Positions 52,226 through 61,972 of a stretch of DNA of 64,000 nt are shown here, piece after piece. This DNA comes from Nitrospira sp. (lineage in GTDB: Bacteria; Nitrospirota; Nitrospiria; Nitrospirales; Nitrospiraceae), in assembly GCA_016715825.1 (NCBI GenBank), contig JADJXO010000008.1, forward strand, positions 23,534-87,533, written 5' to 3'. The notes beneath the pieces were generated by a model that saw only the letters and a program-made list of their open reading frames with translations, was not told the origin of the DNA and made no database searches. The translations under genes and the position numbers were made by a program. Within the stretch, counting starts at the first letter, position 1. Each line of letters starts with the position of its first letter.

Positions 52226-53374
52226 CTAGTCGAGTTCAAACACCTTCGGGAAGTTGGTGAGGTTTCGGCAGCCATCCTTCGTCACCAAGACCATGTCTTC
52301 GATTCGCACGGCTCCCAGTCCGGGGTAGTATAACCCTGGCTCAACGGTGACAACGTGGCCTTCCTGAAGAAGCGACCCGGTTCGGCTGATGCGTGGCGCT
52401 TCGTGTATATCGAGTCCTACCCCATGCCCCGTGCCATGAAAATAGCCTTGCATCCGTCCGTTGATCAAACCAGTCTTGTATCCAGCCTTTTCAAAACGTG
52501 AGCAAATGCCTTGATGAATCTTAATCCCATCGGCGCCGTCTTTGATCTTCGTGATCGCCTCTTCTTGGGCGTCCTTCACAATGCCGTACAACCGCTTCAA
52601 CTCAGGCGAGACAGTCCCACGAATCACGGTGCGAGACATGTCCGCAAAATAGCGGCTTGTTGCGGATCGGGGGAAGACATCAAAAATGATGCTGCGATGG
52701 GCCGGTAACGGTCCACTGCCCTCGTCGTGCGGATCACAGGCCTGTTCGCCTCCCGCAACGATCGTGTGCTGTGCTACGCAGTTGCGTTCCATGAGTTTCA
52801 CATTGATCAGCTGCTTAACCCGTTCAGACGTTAAGACCGCTCCATCACTCCAGAGCGCTCCCTCCCGGATGGTTGCCCGGCGGAGCAGGTCGTGGGCTGA
52901 GGCGACGGCTTCTTCAGTGGCGCGTTGGGATAGCTCAATATGTTGCACTTCTTCCGCGCTTTTCATCACACGCTGTTCATAAAACGGATCACGCTTCGGC
53001 TTGAGGCTGTACCCTAATTCCTGTAAACGTGTGGCGTAGATAAAAGGAAAATTGGCGGGTACCAGTAACCGACGGACTTTTAGTTCTTTTAAGACCACGT
53101 GCACCACATCGATCGTCAGCGGCTGTTTAATCCCTTGTCTCTTGGCCTTCCGCTCGATCTCAGAATAGGACAGCACGCGATCCACAGTAGCCTGAGTTTT
53201 GGCGCGATCCATCTCAAGATCGCTCATGACCATCATCCGCTCGCCTTTCACTTCTAGATAGATAAACGGATCGGGGGCGATGAATCGTGTCGCATAGTAG
53301 AGATTAGAATCGTACTCGCTGGCAGCGATGAACAGCGTCGCTGCTTCTGTATGAGAGGCTGTGGTGCGTTTCAT
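52226..53374 (-). CDS. M24-family Xaa-Pro peptidase
   Basis: 382 residues. The pita-bread domain has metal ligands in IIFDVFPRSATSRYFADMSRTVI (two Asp), FHGTGHGVGLDIHEAP (His), VTVEPGLYYP (Glu) and AVRIEDMVLV (Glu). The N-terminal creatinase-like domain (AATLFIAASEYDSNLYYATRF) is that of PepP/PepQ-type enzymes. It cleaves Xaa-Pro bonds in the cytosol. Present start is the first ATG; no neighbour is coupled. Confidence 0.88.
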   Translation of the reverse strand: MKRTTASHTEAATLFIAASEYDSNLYYATRFIAPDPFIYLEVKGERMMVMSDLEMDRAKTQATVDRVLSYSEIERKAKRQGIKQPLTIDVVHVVLKELKVRRLLVPANFPFIYATRLQELGYSLKPKRDPFYEQRVMKSAEEVQHIELSQRATEEAVASAHDLLRRATIREGALWSDGAVLTSERVKQLINVKLMERNCVAQHTIVAGGEQACDPHDEGSGPLPAHRSIIFDVFPRSATSRYFADMSRTVIRGTVSPELKRLYGIVKDAQEEAITKIKDGADGIKIHQGICSRFEKAGYKTGLINGRMQGYFHGTGHGVGLDIHEAPRISRTGSLLQEGHVVTVEPGLYYPGLGAVRIEDMVLVTKDGCRNLTNFPKVFELD

Positions 53375-53601
53375 CGGAGGGTGACCGGAATAAGGATAAT
53401 CAGAGTGATCTCATACTCAAATTGAAGCTCGCGGCATGGCCATGTGCCCATTCCTGATACATCACAACCTATGCAGTGAGATGGCCTGATGGCCTTCACG
53501 GTGTGGAACTAAGACCAGCCAACATCGTCAGCATCCGGGAGGTGATGCTAGCATGGGGGCAGGGGTTGGTCAACAACAGTTCGGTTAGCGATCGACGTCG
53601 G

Positions 53602-56600
53602 TCATGGAATGGCAGGAGCCGGTGAGATCGACATATCCCTTGGCTTCACCTCAGTTTCTTCATCAGGTGCCACGAGATCGATCGGAAGCGTTAGAGTGTT
53701 GGTGAGGACATCCACGGCGAGTTCGGCCAATCCTGATAGACCGGATGCAAAAGATTTCACGGGGAGATAAGTCACCTCAGGATCTTCGATCGCTCCCTTC
53801 GCGGTGAACATTGCAGTCGCGATCCCCTTTCGTTCTCCCGCGATTACACGACCGAAGAGCGGAATGGTCTTGAGAAATTGCGAATAGGACCCAAACGGAC
53901 TCACCGCCACGGCGAGATCCAGCTGATCAGTCGGTAAGTCATAATTCCCGGCAGCCGTAATCCGTAAAATCGGGCTATCGAGGATCAGATTGTCTGTCTG
54001 AAACATGCCATGCTGAATCTCAACGGTTGCCGTAATTCGGTTGTATGGCAATCCTTCCTTTTCCAGATCAACCTTCCCTTGCAACACCGCAGGCACGTTC
54101 AGAAGGCTGATGATTTTCCATATCGCCCGCTCATTCGATTTAAGAACACGCCCATTTTCCAGCAGAACTTCGATTTTCCCATCCAATGAAGGATAGATAC
54201 CATGAGGATTGCGTCCGTGCCCACGAACCACTCCGCTCAAGCGCGTCTCCCCAGACACACCATGAACCTGTGTCTTCGTCAGTCGCAAGAGATCATCAAA
54301 CTCCACACCGGTTGCTCTAAACGACAGGTCGACTTCTGCTGGGGCCTTGGGAGGGAGCCGTACCACAAGTCGCCCAGCTACGTGACCATGACTAGACGCC
54401 CCTGACAAACGGTCGATATCAAGCACGCCATCCTGAATATTGATCCGAGCGGACAGCCCCGTAAACTTCATCTGTCTGTAGTGCCCCCTCGCCACAGACG
54501 CAGTCATCGTGACTTGACTGGTCTCCGCCAAGCCTTCGAGGAATTCCCTTACCGGCGATCGCTCACCCTTTGGAATCACAAGGCTCAAATCGAGTTGGTC
54601 CGATTCGATCTTGCCGGCAATCGTGGGCTTCCCTAACCAGTTTCGAACCGTGGCTTCCAGAGCAAGATCGCTGCCTTGCAGCTTGAATGAGAGCCGCTTG
54701 AGGTCAACCTCATTCCGGGCAAACCGGACGCGAGCATAGAGATCCTGGAGATGGCCGTCGACCCCACTCACAGCCATCATCCCGTTCGTCACTCCCATCC
54801 ATCCCGTGACTCTCCATGCCTTCCAGTCTGTTCCTTTGCCTTTAATATCAAGCGAAAGATCGAGATTTCCTGCTTCAAGCCCGGCTTTGGCAATCCATTC
54901 CGGTAAACTCGACATCGACAGGCCTCTGGTCGTGATCGCCATATTAATCAGAAAGCGATCACCAAGATGCATGGATCCCTTCGCAGGGATGGTGAGTCTA
55001 GGCAAGACAAGCTCCACCCGATCCAATGTCACGCCGCTTCGAGGAGGCAGGATGCCATCAAACTCCACAGTGGCGCGCGCTCCAATGGGTTTCTCCAGTG
55101 AACCAAGGACCACTTTCGCCTCATCGAATACGAGTGACCCTCGAATCTGTGGTTTCACTGTCGACCCTGATAAGACCACCGTCGAGCTCAGCGTTCCTTC
55201 TAGCGTCCCCTGCCCAACAGCTGCGGATCTGAACAGCCGCTCCAACTGAGACGCATCGCCTCGTCCACTGATGATAAAATCTTGGAAGAGACTCGTCGTC
55301 CCACCCGTAATCATCCCTTGGACTTGCAGAGCAGTGTTCCCAAGGTGTCCAACCACTTGCTCAAATTGAGCGGATCCCCCCTCCAAGATGAACCGCCCCT
55401 GGATCCCGGTCAACCGCTCCGGCAACGCCCTATGACTGAGACTCACTTGCCGAGCCGTAATTTCCCCGCCGTCGAAAACGATCTTCTCGACCTGATCCAA
55501 GGGACCGACGAGACGAAAGGTTGCCTCTGCCGTTCCTTCAGGATCGTGAATACCAGCAATGATCTTTTGAACAGGCTCCATCTTGACGGTCTTGCTAAGA
55601 AATTCCACCAAGGGTGCTGCGGCCATTTCGCCTGTCACCTCCAGCGCCAGCGCTGGGCCTTTCTCTAGAAACGACACGTCGGCCTTTCCGTCGGTAAGGC
55701 GCATCGCTCCATAGGCTCCGTTCATTTTCGCGATACGCACACGTCCCGTCTCCACCATGACCACCGCCGCCAAGTCTCTGACGGGCGTTCGGTCGCGTCC
55801 AATGACAGCTTGCCCGTCCCAAACATTAAACTCCCCTGTGGTCGACACTTGCGGCCCTGTCGTCGTGGACCCGGTTAGCGTCGCATGAACCGCCTGCACC
55901 TTGCCGTCGACCTGGTGATCCGCCAAGAGAGCCGGGAGTTGCGGTGAAATCCAATCAGGAGGAATGGTGTGGACCAGCTTGCGAACCGAGACTGGAGCGC
56001 TAGCGAATGTGACGGAAAAGGTGGGTTGAGGAGTCAACAGCCCGGCCAAATTCGCGTGGCCGGTCAGAGCAATGTCGCTTAACCTCGCAGTCATCTCGGA
56101 TAACACCATGTCATATCCGGCGACCCCCGGCATGACTCGAACCATACTCTTGAGGTTCAAGGCACCCTGGAGCTGATCAGAAACAGGTCTGGGTCCTAGG
56201 AAGTCCGCTGCATCACGAATCTTCAGGTCCACTGCATCGATCTGCCCGTCAAATTGATACCCCGATGGCGATGTTCCCGCGGCCTCCCCCGTCAACGACA
56301 CAGGAATGTCCGCAGGTTTGACGACGCCGTTGAGCGAGACCACCGAGACCCCTTGTGTGCCTTGATGACTAACCGATGCATGCACTTCCCCAAGTTCCTG
56401 GCCGGGCCGTATCACGAGACCAAACTTCACATGCTCAAGCTTGATCGACCGGATTCCATCAGGCCGTGCTGCATCAACAACCGTGATCGTACCGTTCTCG
56501 ATTTGGGCCTCTGTGATTCTGAACGTCCTAGCCATCACGTTCATCGTTCCGAGGTCGGCTTCAGTCTGGTTGTCTCCCTTATCGAAAATATTCCAGCGGT

Positions 56601-56961
56601 CCCCTTCATTCCGCCTGAGAGTCAACGTCGGTTCATCGATCAGCAATCGTTTGCCGACGATTTTCTTTTTCAGGAGTGGCCAGAGACGCAGAACAAGATC
56701 GACCCGTTTTGCAGTCAACACCTCCTGTTCCGATTGCGGATCATGGATTGTAATATTGAAAAGTTCCGCACGAATGCTAGGGAAGAAGACAAGTCTGACA
56801 CGGTGCACGTCGATTTTTCGACCCAGACTCTCCTCGAGTTGATCAAGAACAAAGTCTTTGAGATAGTCCTGGCCGGTCAACTCTCGTGAAAAAGCAAGAA
56901 AAGAACCGACTAATACCACCAGACTGAGGACAATCAACAGACCCAGTCGAAAACGAGACAC
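53602..56961 (-). CDS. AsmA-family large inner-membrane/periplasmic protein
   Basis: 1,119 residues with one N-terminal membrane anchor (LGLLIVLSLVVLVGSFLAF). The N-terminal AsmA domain has SLGRKIDVHRVRLVFFPSIRAELFNITIHDP. The very long body is repetitive beta-strand (many Gly-rich GxxxLxV units) as expected for the tube-like AsmA/TamB group, and the C-terminus holds the AsmA C-terminal motif YDLPTDQLDLAVAVSPFG and PLFGRVIAGER. Such proteins move lipids between membranes. The start is a GTG. Confidence 0.85.
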   Translation of the reverse strand: MSRFRLGLLIVLSLVVLVGSFLAFSRELTGQDYLKDFVLDQLEESLGRKIDVHRVRLVFFPSIRAELFNITIHDPQSEQEVLTAKRVDLVLRLWPLLKKKIVGKRLLIDEPTLTLRRNEGDRWNIFDKGDNQTEADLGTMNVMARTFRITEAQIENGTITVVDAARPDGIRSIKLEHVKFGLVIRPGQELGEVHASVSHQGTQGVSVVSLNGVVKPADIPVSLTGEAAGTSPSGYQFDGQIDAVDLKIRDAADFLGPRPVSDQLQGALNLKSMVRVMPGVAGYDMVLSEMTARLSDIALTGHANLAGLLTPQPTFSVTFASAPVSVRKLVHTIPPDWISPQLPALLADHQVDGKVQAVHATLTGSTTTGPQVSTTGEFNVWDGQAVIGRDRTPVRDLAAVVMVETGRVRIAKMNGAYGAMRLTDGKADVSFLEKGPALALEVTGEMAAAPLVEFLSKTVKMEPVQKIIAGIHDPEGTAEATFRLVGPLDQVEKIVFDGGEITARQVSLSHRALPERLTGIQGRFILEGGSAQFEQVVGHLGNTALQVQGMITGGTTSLFQDFIISGRGDASQLERLFRSAAVGQGTLEGTLSSTVVLSGSTVKPQIRGSLVFDEAKVVLGSLEKPIGARATVEFDGILPPRSGVTLDRVELVLPRLTIPAKGSMHLGDRFLINMAITTRGLSMSSLPEWIAKAGLEAGNLDLSLDIKGKGTDWKAWRVTGWMGVTNGMMAVSGVDGHLQDLYARVRFARNEVDLKRLSFKLQGSDLALEATVRNWLGKPTIAGKIESDQLDLSLVIPKGERSPVREFLEGLAETSQVTMTASVARGHYRQMKFTGLSARINIQDGVLDIDRLSGASSHGHVAGRLVVRLPPKAPAEVDLSFRATGVEFDDLLRLTKTQVHGVSGETRLSGVVRGHGRNPHGIYPSLDGKIEVLLENGRVLKSNERAIWKIISLLNVPAVLQGKVDLEKEGLPYNRITATVEIQHGMFQTDNLILDSPILRITAAGNYDLPTDQLDLAVAVSPFGSYSQFLKTIPLFGRVIAGERKGIATAMFTAKGAIEDPEVTYLPVKSFASGLSGLAELAVDVLTNTLTLPIDLVAPDEETEVKPRDMSISPAPAIP

Positions 56962-57221
56962 ACCACCCCCCTCGGTACTACCTATAGTCCTTCATGGCAT
57001 CTTACCGGATCAATCAGATGAAATCTATCAACTCACCGATCTACAAGGGCTTTCTCAACAAACGGCCTCACCCATCGCCATTGACTTTGAGTTGGCTTTG
57101 ATCGGACCAGACGCTACAGCATCATCATGATCTTCGTACAGTCAAAAGATCGACTCCATTCGGGTTTCCTCAACTCTTTAAGAGTTGACAAGGACCAAAC
57201 GAGAGATCTACACCTGTGTCT

Positions 57222-58868
57222 ATGAGCCTTCATTCACACGCAGGACAGCCCGCCCCCTCGTCAGTCCTCGCCGACATAGGGAAGCTCTTATCTCTGTATT
57301 CGACGGAGAAACCGGACACCTCGGATCGAGGACAACGTGTCGCTTTCGGCACCTCAGGCCATCGAGGTTCCTCCCTGAAACGCAGCTTCAATGAGAGTCA
57401 TATCGTCGCCATTACGCAAGCCGTCTGCGAATACCGAACGACCCAGCACACGACCGGTCCACTGTATTTAGGCAAGGATACGCACGCACTATCTGATCCA
57501 GCCTTTGTGACCGCTCTGGAAGTCCTCGCAGCGAATGGTGCCGAGGTCATGATCGATCAGAACGACGGATACACACCGACCCCGGTCATCTCCCATGCGA
57601 TCCTCACCTACAATCGTGGCCGAACCTCAGGCCTGGCCGATGGCATCGTCATAACCCCCTCACACAATCCACCCGAAGACGGCGGTATCAAATACAACCC
57701 ACCTCATGGAGGGCCGGCTGATACCCAGGTCACGAAGTGGATTGAAGAGAGGGCGAACACTCTTTTGACGAACAACCTCCACGGATGTAACCGGCTTCCA
57801 ATCAGGCAAGCCACGCAGGCCTCGACAACCCATCGGCATGCCTACATTGACGCCTACGTGAATGACCTGGCGACAATCATCGAGATGGACATCCTCAAGA
57901 CTGCTGGACTGAAGCTTGGCATCGATCCACTAGGCGGATCCGGTGTGGGCTACTGGCAGCCGATTGCCGAGCGATATGGATTGACTCTCGAGATCGTCAA
58001 TCCATCGGTCGACCCGACCTTTCGCTTTATGCCACTGGATTGGGACGGCAAGATCCGAATGGACTGTTCATCCCCCTATGCCATGGCAAACCTCATCGCA
58101 CTCAAAGATCGCTTTCATGTGGCGTTTGGGAACGATGCGGACAACGACCGACATGGAATCGTCACTCGTTCCGGTCTGATGAACCCGAATCATTACCTTG
58201 CCGTTTCGATTGCCTACCTTTTCGCCAACCGTTCCGGCTGGAATCCAACTGCCGGGATCGGCAAGACGTTAGTCAGCAGCAGCCTCATCGACCGAGTCGC
58301 TACAAAACTGAACCGGAAACTGGTGGAAGTACCCGTGGGCTTTAAGTGGTTTGTGAGCGGCCTGCTTGACGGGTCACTCGGCTTCGGCGGCGAAGAAAGC
58401 GCCGGCGCTTCGTTTGTACGCCGTGATGGAACCGTGTGGTCCACGGACAAAGACGGTATCATCATGAACCTGCTGGCTGCCGAAATGATGGCCAAAACCG
58501 GACGTGATCCATCTGAGTTATACCGAGACCTCACCAAGGAATTAGGCGAACCCGTCTATGAACGGATCGATGCACCAGCCACACCCGAGCAAAAACTCAT
58601 CCTCTCGAAGCTCTCACCCGATCAAGTCAAAGCCAAGGAGTTGGCCGGTGATAGGATCATCGCCATGCTCACCAAAGCCTCCGGCAACGGTGCAGCAATC
58701 GGTGGTCTAAAGGTCGTAACCGAGAACGGCTGGTTTGCCGCCAGACCATCTGGAACGGAAGACGTGTATAAACTCTACGCAGAAAGTTTCAAAGGGAAAG
58801 AGCATCTGAAGAAGATTCAAGAAGAGGCTCGAGCAATCGTTTCCAGCGCACTGGCCTCAGCGCCATGA
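57222..58868 (+). CDS. pgm: Phosphoglucomutase, alpha-D-glucose phosphate specific
   Basis: 548 residues from the ATG at 57222 (GTG at 57216 is an alternative). RVAFGTSGHRGSSLKRSFNESHI, the phosphoserine loop VITPSHNPPEDGGIKYNPPHGGPADT, the Mg loop GNDADNDRHGIVT, and the sugar loop GGEESAGASFVRRDG are the classic Pgm motifs. Length matches E. coli Pgm (546). It interconverts glucose 1- and 6-phosphate. A methyltransferase gene follows 14 bases later. Confidence 0.95.
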   Translation: MSLHSHAGQPAPSSVLADIGKLLSLYSTEKPDTSDRGQRVAFGTSGHRGSSLKRSFNESHIVAITQAVCEYRTTQHTTGPLYLGKDTHALSDPAFVTALEVLAANGAEVMIDQNDGYTPTPVISHAILTYNRGRTSGLADGIVITPSHNPPEDGGIKYNPPHGGPADTQVTKWIEERANTLLTNNLHGCNRLPIRQATQASTTHRHAYIDAYVNDLATIIEMDILKTAGLKLGIDPLGGSGVGYWQPIAERYGLTLEIVNPSVDPTFRFMPLDWDGKIRMDCSSPYAMANLIALKDRFHVAFGNDADNDRHGIVTRSGLMNPNHYLAVSIAYLFANRSGWNPTAGIGKTLVSSSLIDRVATKLNRKLVEVPVGFKWFVSGLLDGSLGFGGEESAGASFVRRDGTVWSTDKDGIIMNLLAAEMMAKTGRDPSELYRDLTKELGEPVYERIDAPATPEQKLILSKLSPDQVKAKELAGDRIIAMLTKASGNGAAIGGLKVVTENGWFAARPSGTEDVYKLYAESFKGKEHLKKIQEEARAIVSSALASAP

Positions 58869-58881
58869 TGCCCCTTTTGTC

Positions 58882-59694
58882 ATGAACACACACAGACCCC
58901 GCTGGACCCTTCCCAAGCATGATTATTGGTCCACGCCCTTTGCCGAATCGTTGTTGCAACATCTCGACCTTCGAGCAGATCTGAAAATCCTCGATATCGC
59001 CTCCGGCCATGGCATCCCGGCCTTCTACCTCGCAGAGCAGGTGGGGCCCGCTGGTGCCGTGCGGGCCATCGATATCAGTGCCGGCCAAGTCGCCCGCGCG
59101 AGAGCTATCCAAGGATCGCACCTGCCATGGCTTCATTTCGAGTGTGCGGACATGCGCGCACTGCCACCGGATCTGCCGATGTCTGACCGCATCACCGGGA
59201 ACCTCTCCGTCATGTTCTTCCGCCCCCATCGGTTCGAGGGCGTTCGTGAACTCGTCGAACGGCTCAACCCAGGAGGCCAACTCGTCCTGACCTTTCCATC
59301 CTATGGAACGTTTGATTCATTGTGGCAGCGAGTCGATCATGCAATGGTCCGGCAGGGACTAACGAACGAGCAAGAGCGATTTCACTCCTATTTGAACGAA
59401 CGACCATCAGCACAGGATGGACGAGGGTGGCTTGGGAAACTCGACCTCGAACGAGTCGAGGTAATGGAATATCCTCTCGAAGTTGAAACTGGTCCGGGGC
59501 AAGAATTTCTCTATCACCCGCTCTTGCGCGGCGGCTTTCTCGATGACGTGTATGAGTGCTTTGAGGACCAGTCCGTCGCCGATCGGTTCATGATCGACAT
59601 CGCTCAAGACATTACGCTATTCACCCCCCTGATCGCGCAACGCTGTGTACTCTCAGGATGGAAGCGGACTGCCTCTGCTGATTGCCAAGGTTGA
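58882..59694 (+). CDS. Class I SAM-dependent methyltransferase
   Basis: 270 residues. Motif I ILDIASGHGIPAFYLAEQVG, motif II VRAIDISAGQVARAR, motif III-like HFECADMRALP and RLNPGGQLVLTFPSY identify an UbiE/COQ5-like class I fold. Substrate cannot be read. It sits directly after pgm. Confidence 0.8.
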   Translation: MNTHRPRWTLPKHDYWSTPFAESLLQHLDLRADLKILDIASGHGIPAFYLAEQVGPAGAVRAIDISAGQVARARAIQGSHLPWLHFECADMRALPPDLPMSDRITGNLSVMFFRPHRFEGVRELVERLNPGGQLVLTFPSYGTFDSLWQRVDHAMVRQGLTNEQERFHSYLNERPSAQDGRGWLGKLDLERVEVMEYPLEVETGPGQEFLYHPLLRGGFLDDVYECFEDQSVADRFMIDIAQDITLFTPLIAQRCVLSGWKRTASADCQG

Positions 59695-59712
59695 GCACCG
59701 AATCCTCCTGGA

Positions 59713-59751
59713 TTGACGATCGACTCTCTACTGGTATATTTTCTATACCAG
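59713..59751 (+). promoter_or_regulatory. brnT promoter overlapped by an 8-bp palindromic operator
   Basis: TTGACG at 59713-59718, a 16-base spacer and TATATT at 59735-59740 form a good promoter. An exact inverted repeat CTGGTATA-TTTTC-TATACCAG (59731-59751) covers the -10 element and ends two bases before the brnT ATG. Transcription would start about 5-7 bases before that ATG, so the message would be almost leaderless. The palindrome is probably the BrnA/BrnTA operator. Confidence 0.6.
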
Positions 59752-59752
59752 G

Positions 59753-60037
59753 ATGGATTTCGAATTCGATGCAGCGAAGAGCACGGCCAACCGTGAAAAA
59801 CACGGAATTGATTTTATCGAGGCCCAACAACTGTGGGAAGACGAGGACCGGCTCGAAATCCCAGCTCGAACAGAAGACGAACCCCGGTACGTGCTCATTG
59901 CGGCCCTCAAGCAAAAGCTCTGGTCGGCCTTTCTCACCTATCGGACGAGACGCATTCGGTTGATTTCGGTCCGAAGAGCCAGAGAAGAAGAAAGGGAGCT
60001 CTACCATGAAAGCCAAGCATCTCGAGAAGATGTTTGA
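59753..60037 (+). CDS. brnT: BrnT-family toxin
   Basis: 94 residues. MDFEFDAAKSTANREKHGIDFIEAQQLW, then RYVLIAALKQKLWSAFLTYRTRRIRLISVRRAREEERELY is the BrnT pattern (RelE-like fold, the family signature WDxxKxxxNxxKHGVxF). It is an RNase toxin in other bacteria. The first gene, followed by brnA, is the usual order. No classical ribosome site precedes the ATG. Confidence 0.9.
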   Translation: MDFEFDAAKSTANREKHGIDFIEAQQLWEDEDRLEIPARTEDEPRYVLIAALKQKLWSAFLTYRTRRIRLISVRRAREEERELYHESQASREDV

Positions 60038-60242
60038 CGAGGGAAAAGACGTAACACCTCATCTTGACCTCTCGAAGGCACGCCGCCCTGGACATGAGCA
60101 GAGACGAGTGAACGTCGATTTTCCTAGCTGGATCATCGATTCACTAGACGCTCAGGCAAGCCGACTTGGAGTCACGAGACAATCAGTAATCAAGCTGTGG
60201 ATCGCCGAGCGACTGAAAGAGGAACAGAAGAAGGCAAGTTGA
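60006..60242 (+). CDS. brnA: BrnA-family antitoxin
   Basis: 78 residues; the gene starts 32 bases inside brnT. HLDLSKARRPGHEQRRVNVDFPSWIIDSLDAQASRLGVTRQSVIKLWIAERLKEE is a ribbon-helix-helix with the BrnA linker before it. It likely binds the palindrome at 59731. Confidence 0.88.
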   Translation: MKAKHLEKMFDEGKDVTPHLDLSKARRPGHEQRRVNVDFPSWIIDSLDAQASRLGVTRQSVIKLWIAERLKEEQKKAS

Positions 60243-60446
60243 GCGCCTGCGTCCTAGGCCTGATCACCGGTCACGCGCCATAAAGGCGCTAACGGTCATA
60301 CCCCACCCGTACCTCCCTTGTCTCCCAGTGAAGTCCCCTGCTAAAAGTATGGCCAGGTTGTAGCCTGAACGGGCTCGCCTCCAGCACCGTGCCGAGGGAG
60401 GCAGCCGGCGGATTTGCGACTGGGTTGAGCAGCAGGGCAATCGACG

Positions 60447-61067
60447 ATGGCCATTCATCAATGCACCGCGCAAGCCGGCTAGCAGGGCCTGGCTGATCTG
60501 CTCGCGAAGGCCGAAGCCGGGGACGAAATCCACCTCGAACCGGGCACCTATCACGGCACGGCCACCTTATCCCTCCCTTCCAGCGTACAGATCATCGGGA
60601 CTGAAGGCGTCATCCTCCGTCAAGATGGCGAAGGACCGATACTTGCCATCACGGGCTCAAATTGTCAGCTCTCCAAGATCGGCTTCAGTAGCACTAGAAA
60701 AGAACAAATCTGTGTGCAGATCACCGATGCGAAGCGGGTGCTGGTGTCGGAATGCCTGTGCGATGGGGGAGGAGTCGCTCGTGCTGCCATCTTCGTCGAG
60801 CGGTCAGAACAAATCACGATTCAGTCTTGTACCGCAAGAGGTTTTCGAAACAGCATCGTACTCGCTTCTTCACATGGAGAAGTGACTTATTTAGATGGGA
60901 GGAGTTTGATGAAATTGAGTGACAAGAGAGGAAAGGAAGAGTTTAACAGAAGAGTGGGTTGTATGCGAGGTTCAAAGGATTGTGAATTGTTACGTGGGGG
61001 GGAGCAGGAGGAGGGGAAAGAGATTGAAGAGAATGGTTGGAGAAGTGTAAGCAGGAGCGAATTTTAA
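60447..61067 (+). pseudogene. Right-handed beta-helix protein gene with premature stop, 5' part
   Basis: From ATG at 60447 the frame reads MAIHQCTAQAG, then TAG at 60480-60482 where a Trp (TGG) is likely, then LADLLAKAEAGDEIHLEPGTY, VQIIGTEGVILRQDGEGPI, VLVSECLCDGGGVARAAIFVE, ITIQSCTARGFRNSIVL. These are turns of a parallel beta-helix. After ~60880 the frame runs into a purine-rich tract and loses the pattern. Confidence 0.65.
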
Positions 61068-61555
61068 AGTGCGGTTTCGCGAAGGATCAGAGATAGCAGG
61101 AAGAGTTTGGGAGCCTTACGTATTTTGAGGATAGTGGGGAAATGATGTTACGAAGTCAACTACGGGAGTAGATGGAGAAACAGGTTGAAGAAGTGGTGAT
61201 GGAGTGGGGCAAGGTGACGAAGTGGGTATATGGTTGAGAGGGGCGGAGATTGATAATGGAGGGAGAATTGTCCTGTTTTATAGTCGGTGCAGGCACGATT
61301 AAGGGAGCTGGCTGAGCAAGCGAGAGGCGTAAGAACGATCCCAGGGCGGTTGAATTCGAGCGGCACAAGCCGGAGAATACCAGGCCGATGGTGAGTACGG
61401 CCTATTCGTAGACAAAGAATTGTTGGGACAAGGGGTCGAGATTTTTGAGTCAAGGTGATGTTATGGATAACCGAGACGAAGAGCAGGAATTGAGTGTTCT
61501 AACGGCACGACGGATAACTGGTATAAGTCAGCTGAGTAAGCGAGGGAGTGCGTAA
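61068..61555. other. Purine-rich degenerate tract
   Basis: From about 60890 to 61550 the plus strand is strongly enriched in A and G and poor in C (runs such as AGGAGGAGGGGAAAGAG), unlike the flanks. No frame is supported, and the pattern of short frames on both strands looks like decayed sequence. One stretch around 61360-61450 encodes EYQADGEYGLFVDKELLGQG in a plus frame, perhaps a remnant. It splits the beta-helix gene. Confidence 0.4.
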
Positions 61556-61972
61556 CATCCGATCAGGATCAAAGTGGTCGGCAATCGCTGCCATGACAAT
61601 GCGGCAGGGATCGTCTTCTTCAGCAGCACCGGCCGCGTGGAAGCCAATGAGTGCTGGGGCAATACAGCACAACGAGGTTTTGCCTGAGTACGGATCAGAG
61701 GTCGTCGTTCATGCCCATCGAACCTTTCCAAGCCAGTCGCACGAAGAACTACGGAAATCGAGGCTTCTCCTTCATCCACTGGGAGCGTGGCTTACCAACC
61801 CCTTGGTCATCAACCACCCGTCCGCCGAAATCTTAGCCGACTTTCTCCATTCCGGCGGATGTCCCGACTGCTTTACACACTGCTGGACTGGTAGCACCCA
61901 AACCGCGCCGACTCCACCATCCCCAGAGACACCGACAGTCGTGCCCGCCGACGATCGCATTCGCACCTATGA
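61556..61972 (+). pseudogene. Right-handed beta-helix protein gene, 3' remnant
   Basis: IKVVGNRCHDNAAGIVFFSS, then TGRVEANECWGNTAQRGFA before a TGA is again beta-helix. Later, in a different frame, NPLVINHPSAEILADFLHSGG and CFTHCWTGSTQTAPTPPSPETP give a Pro/Thr-rich end. At least one frameshift separates the parts. It stops at the left end of the IS256-type element. Confidence 0.55.

Noticed and set aside
51999..52229. 76-residue plus-strand frame next to the M24 peptidase
   Set aside because: GTG start without a ribosome site, ends inside the neighbouring gene and matches no family.
61160..61453. 97-residue minus-strand frame in the purine-rich tract
   Set aside because: Pyrimidine-rich complement of a low-complexity tract; no start site support.
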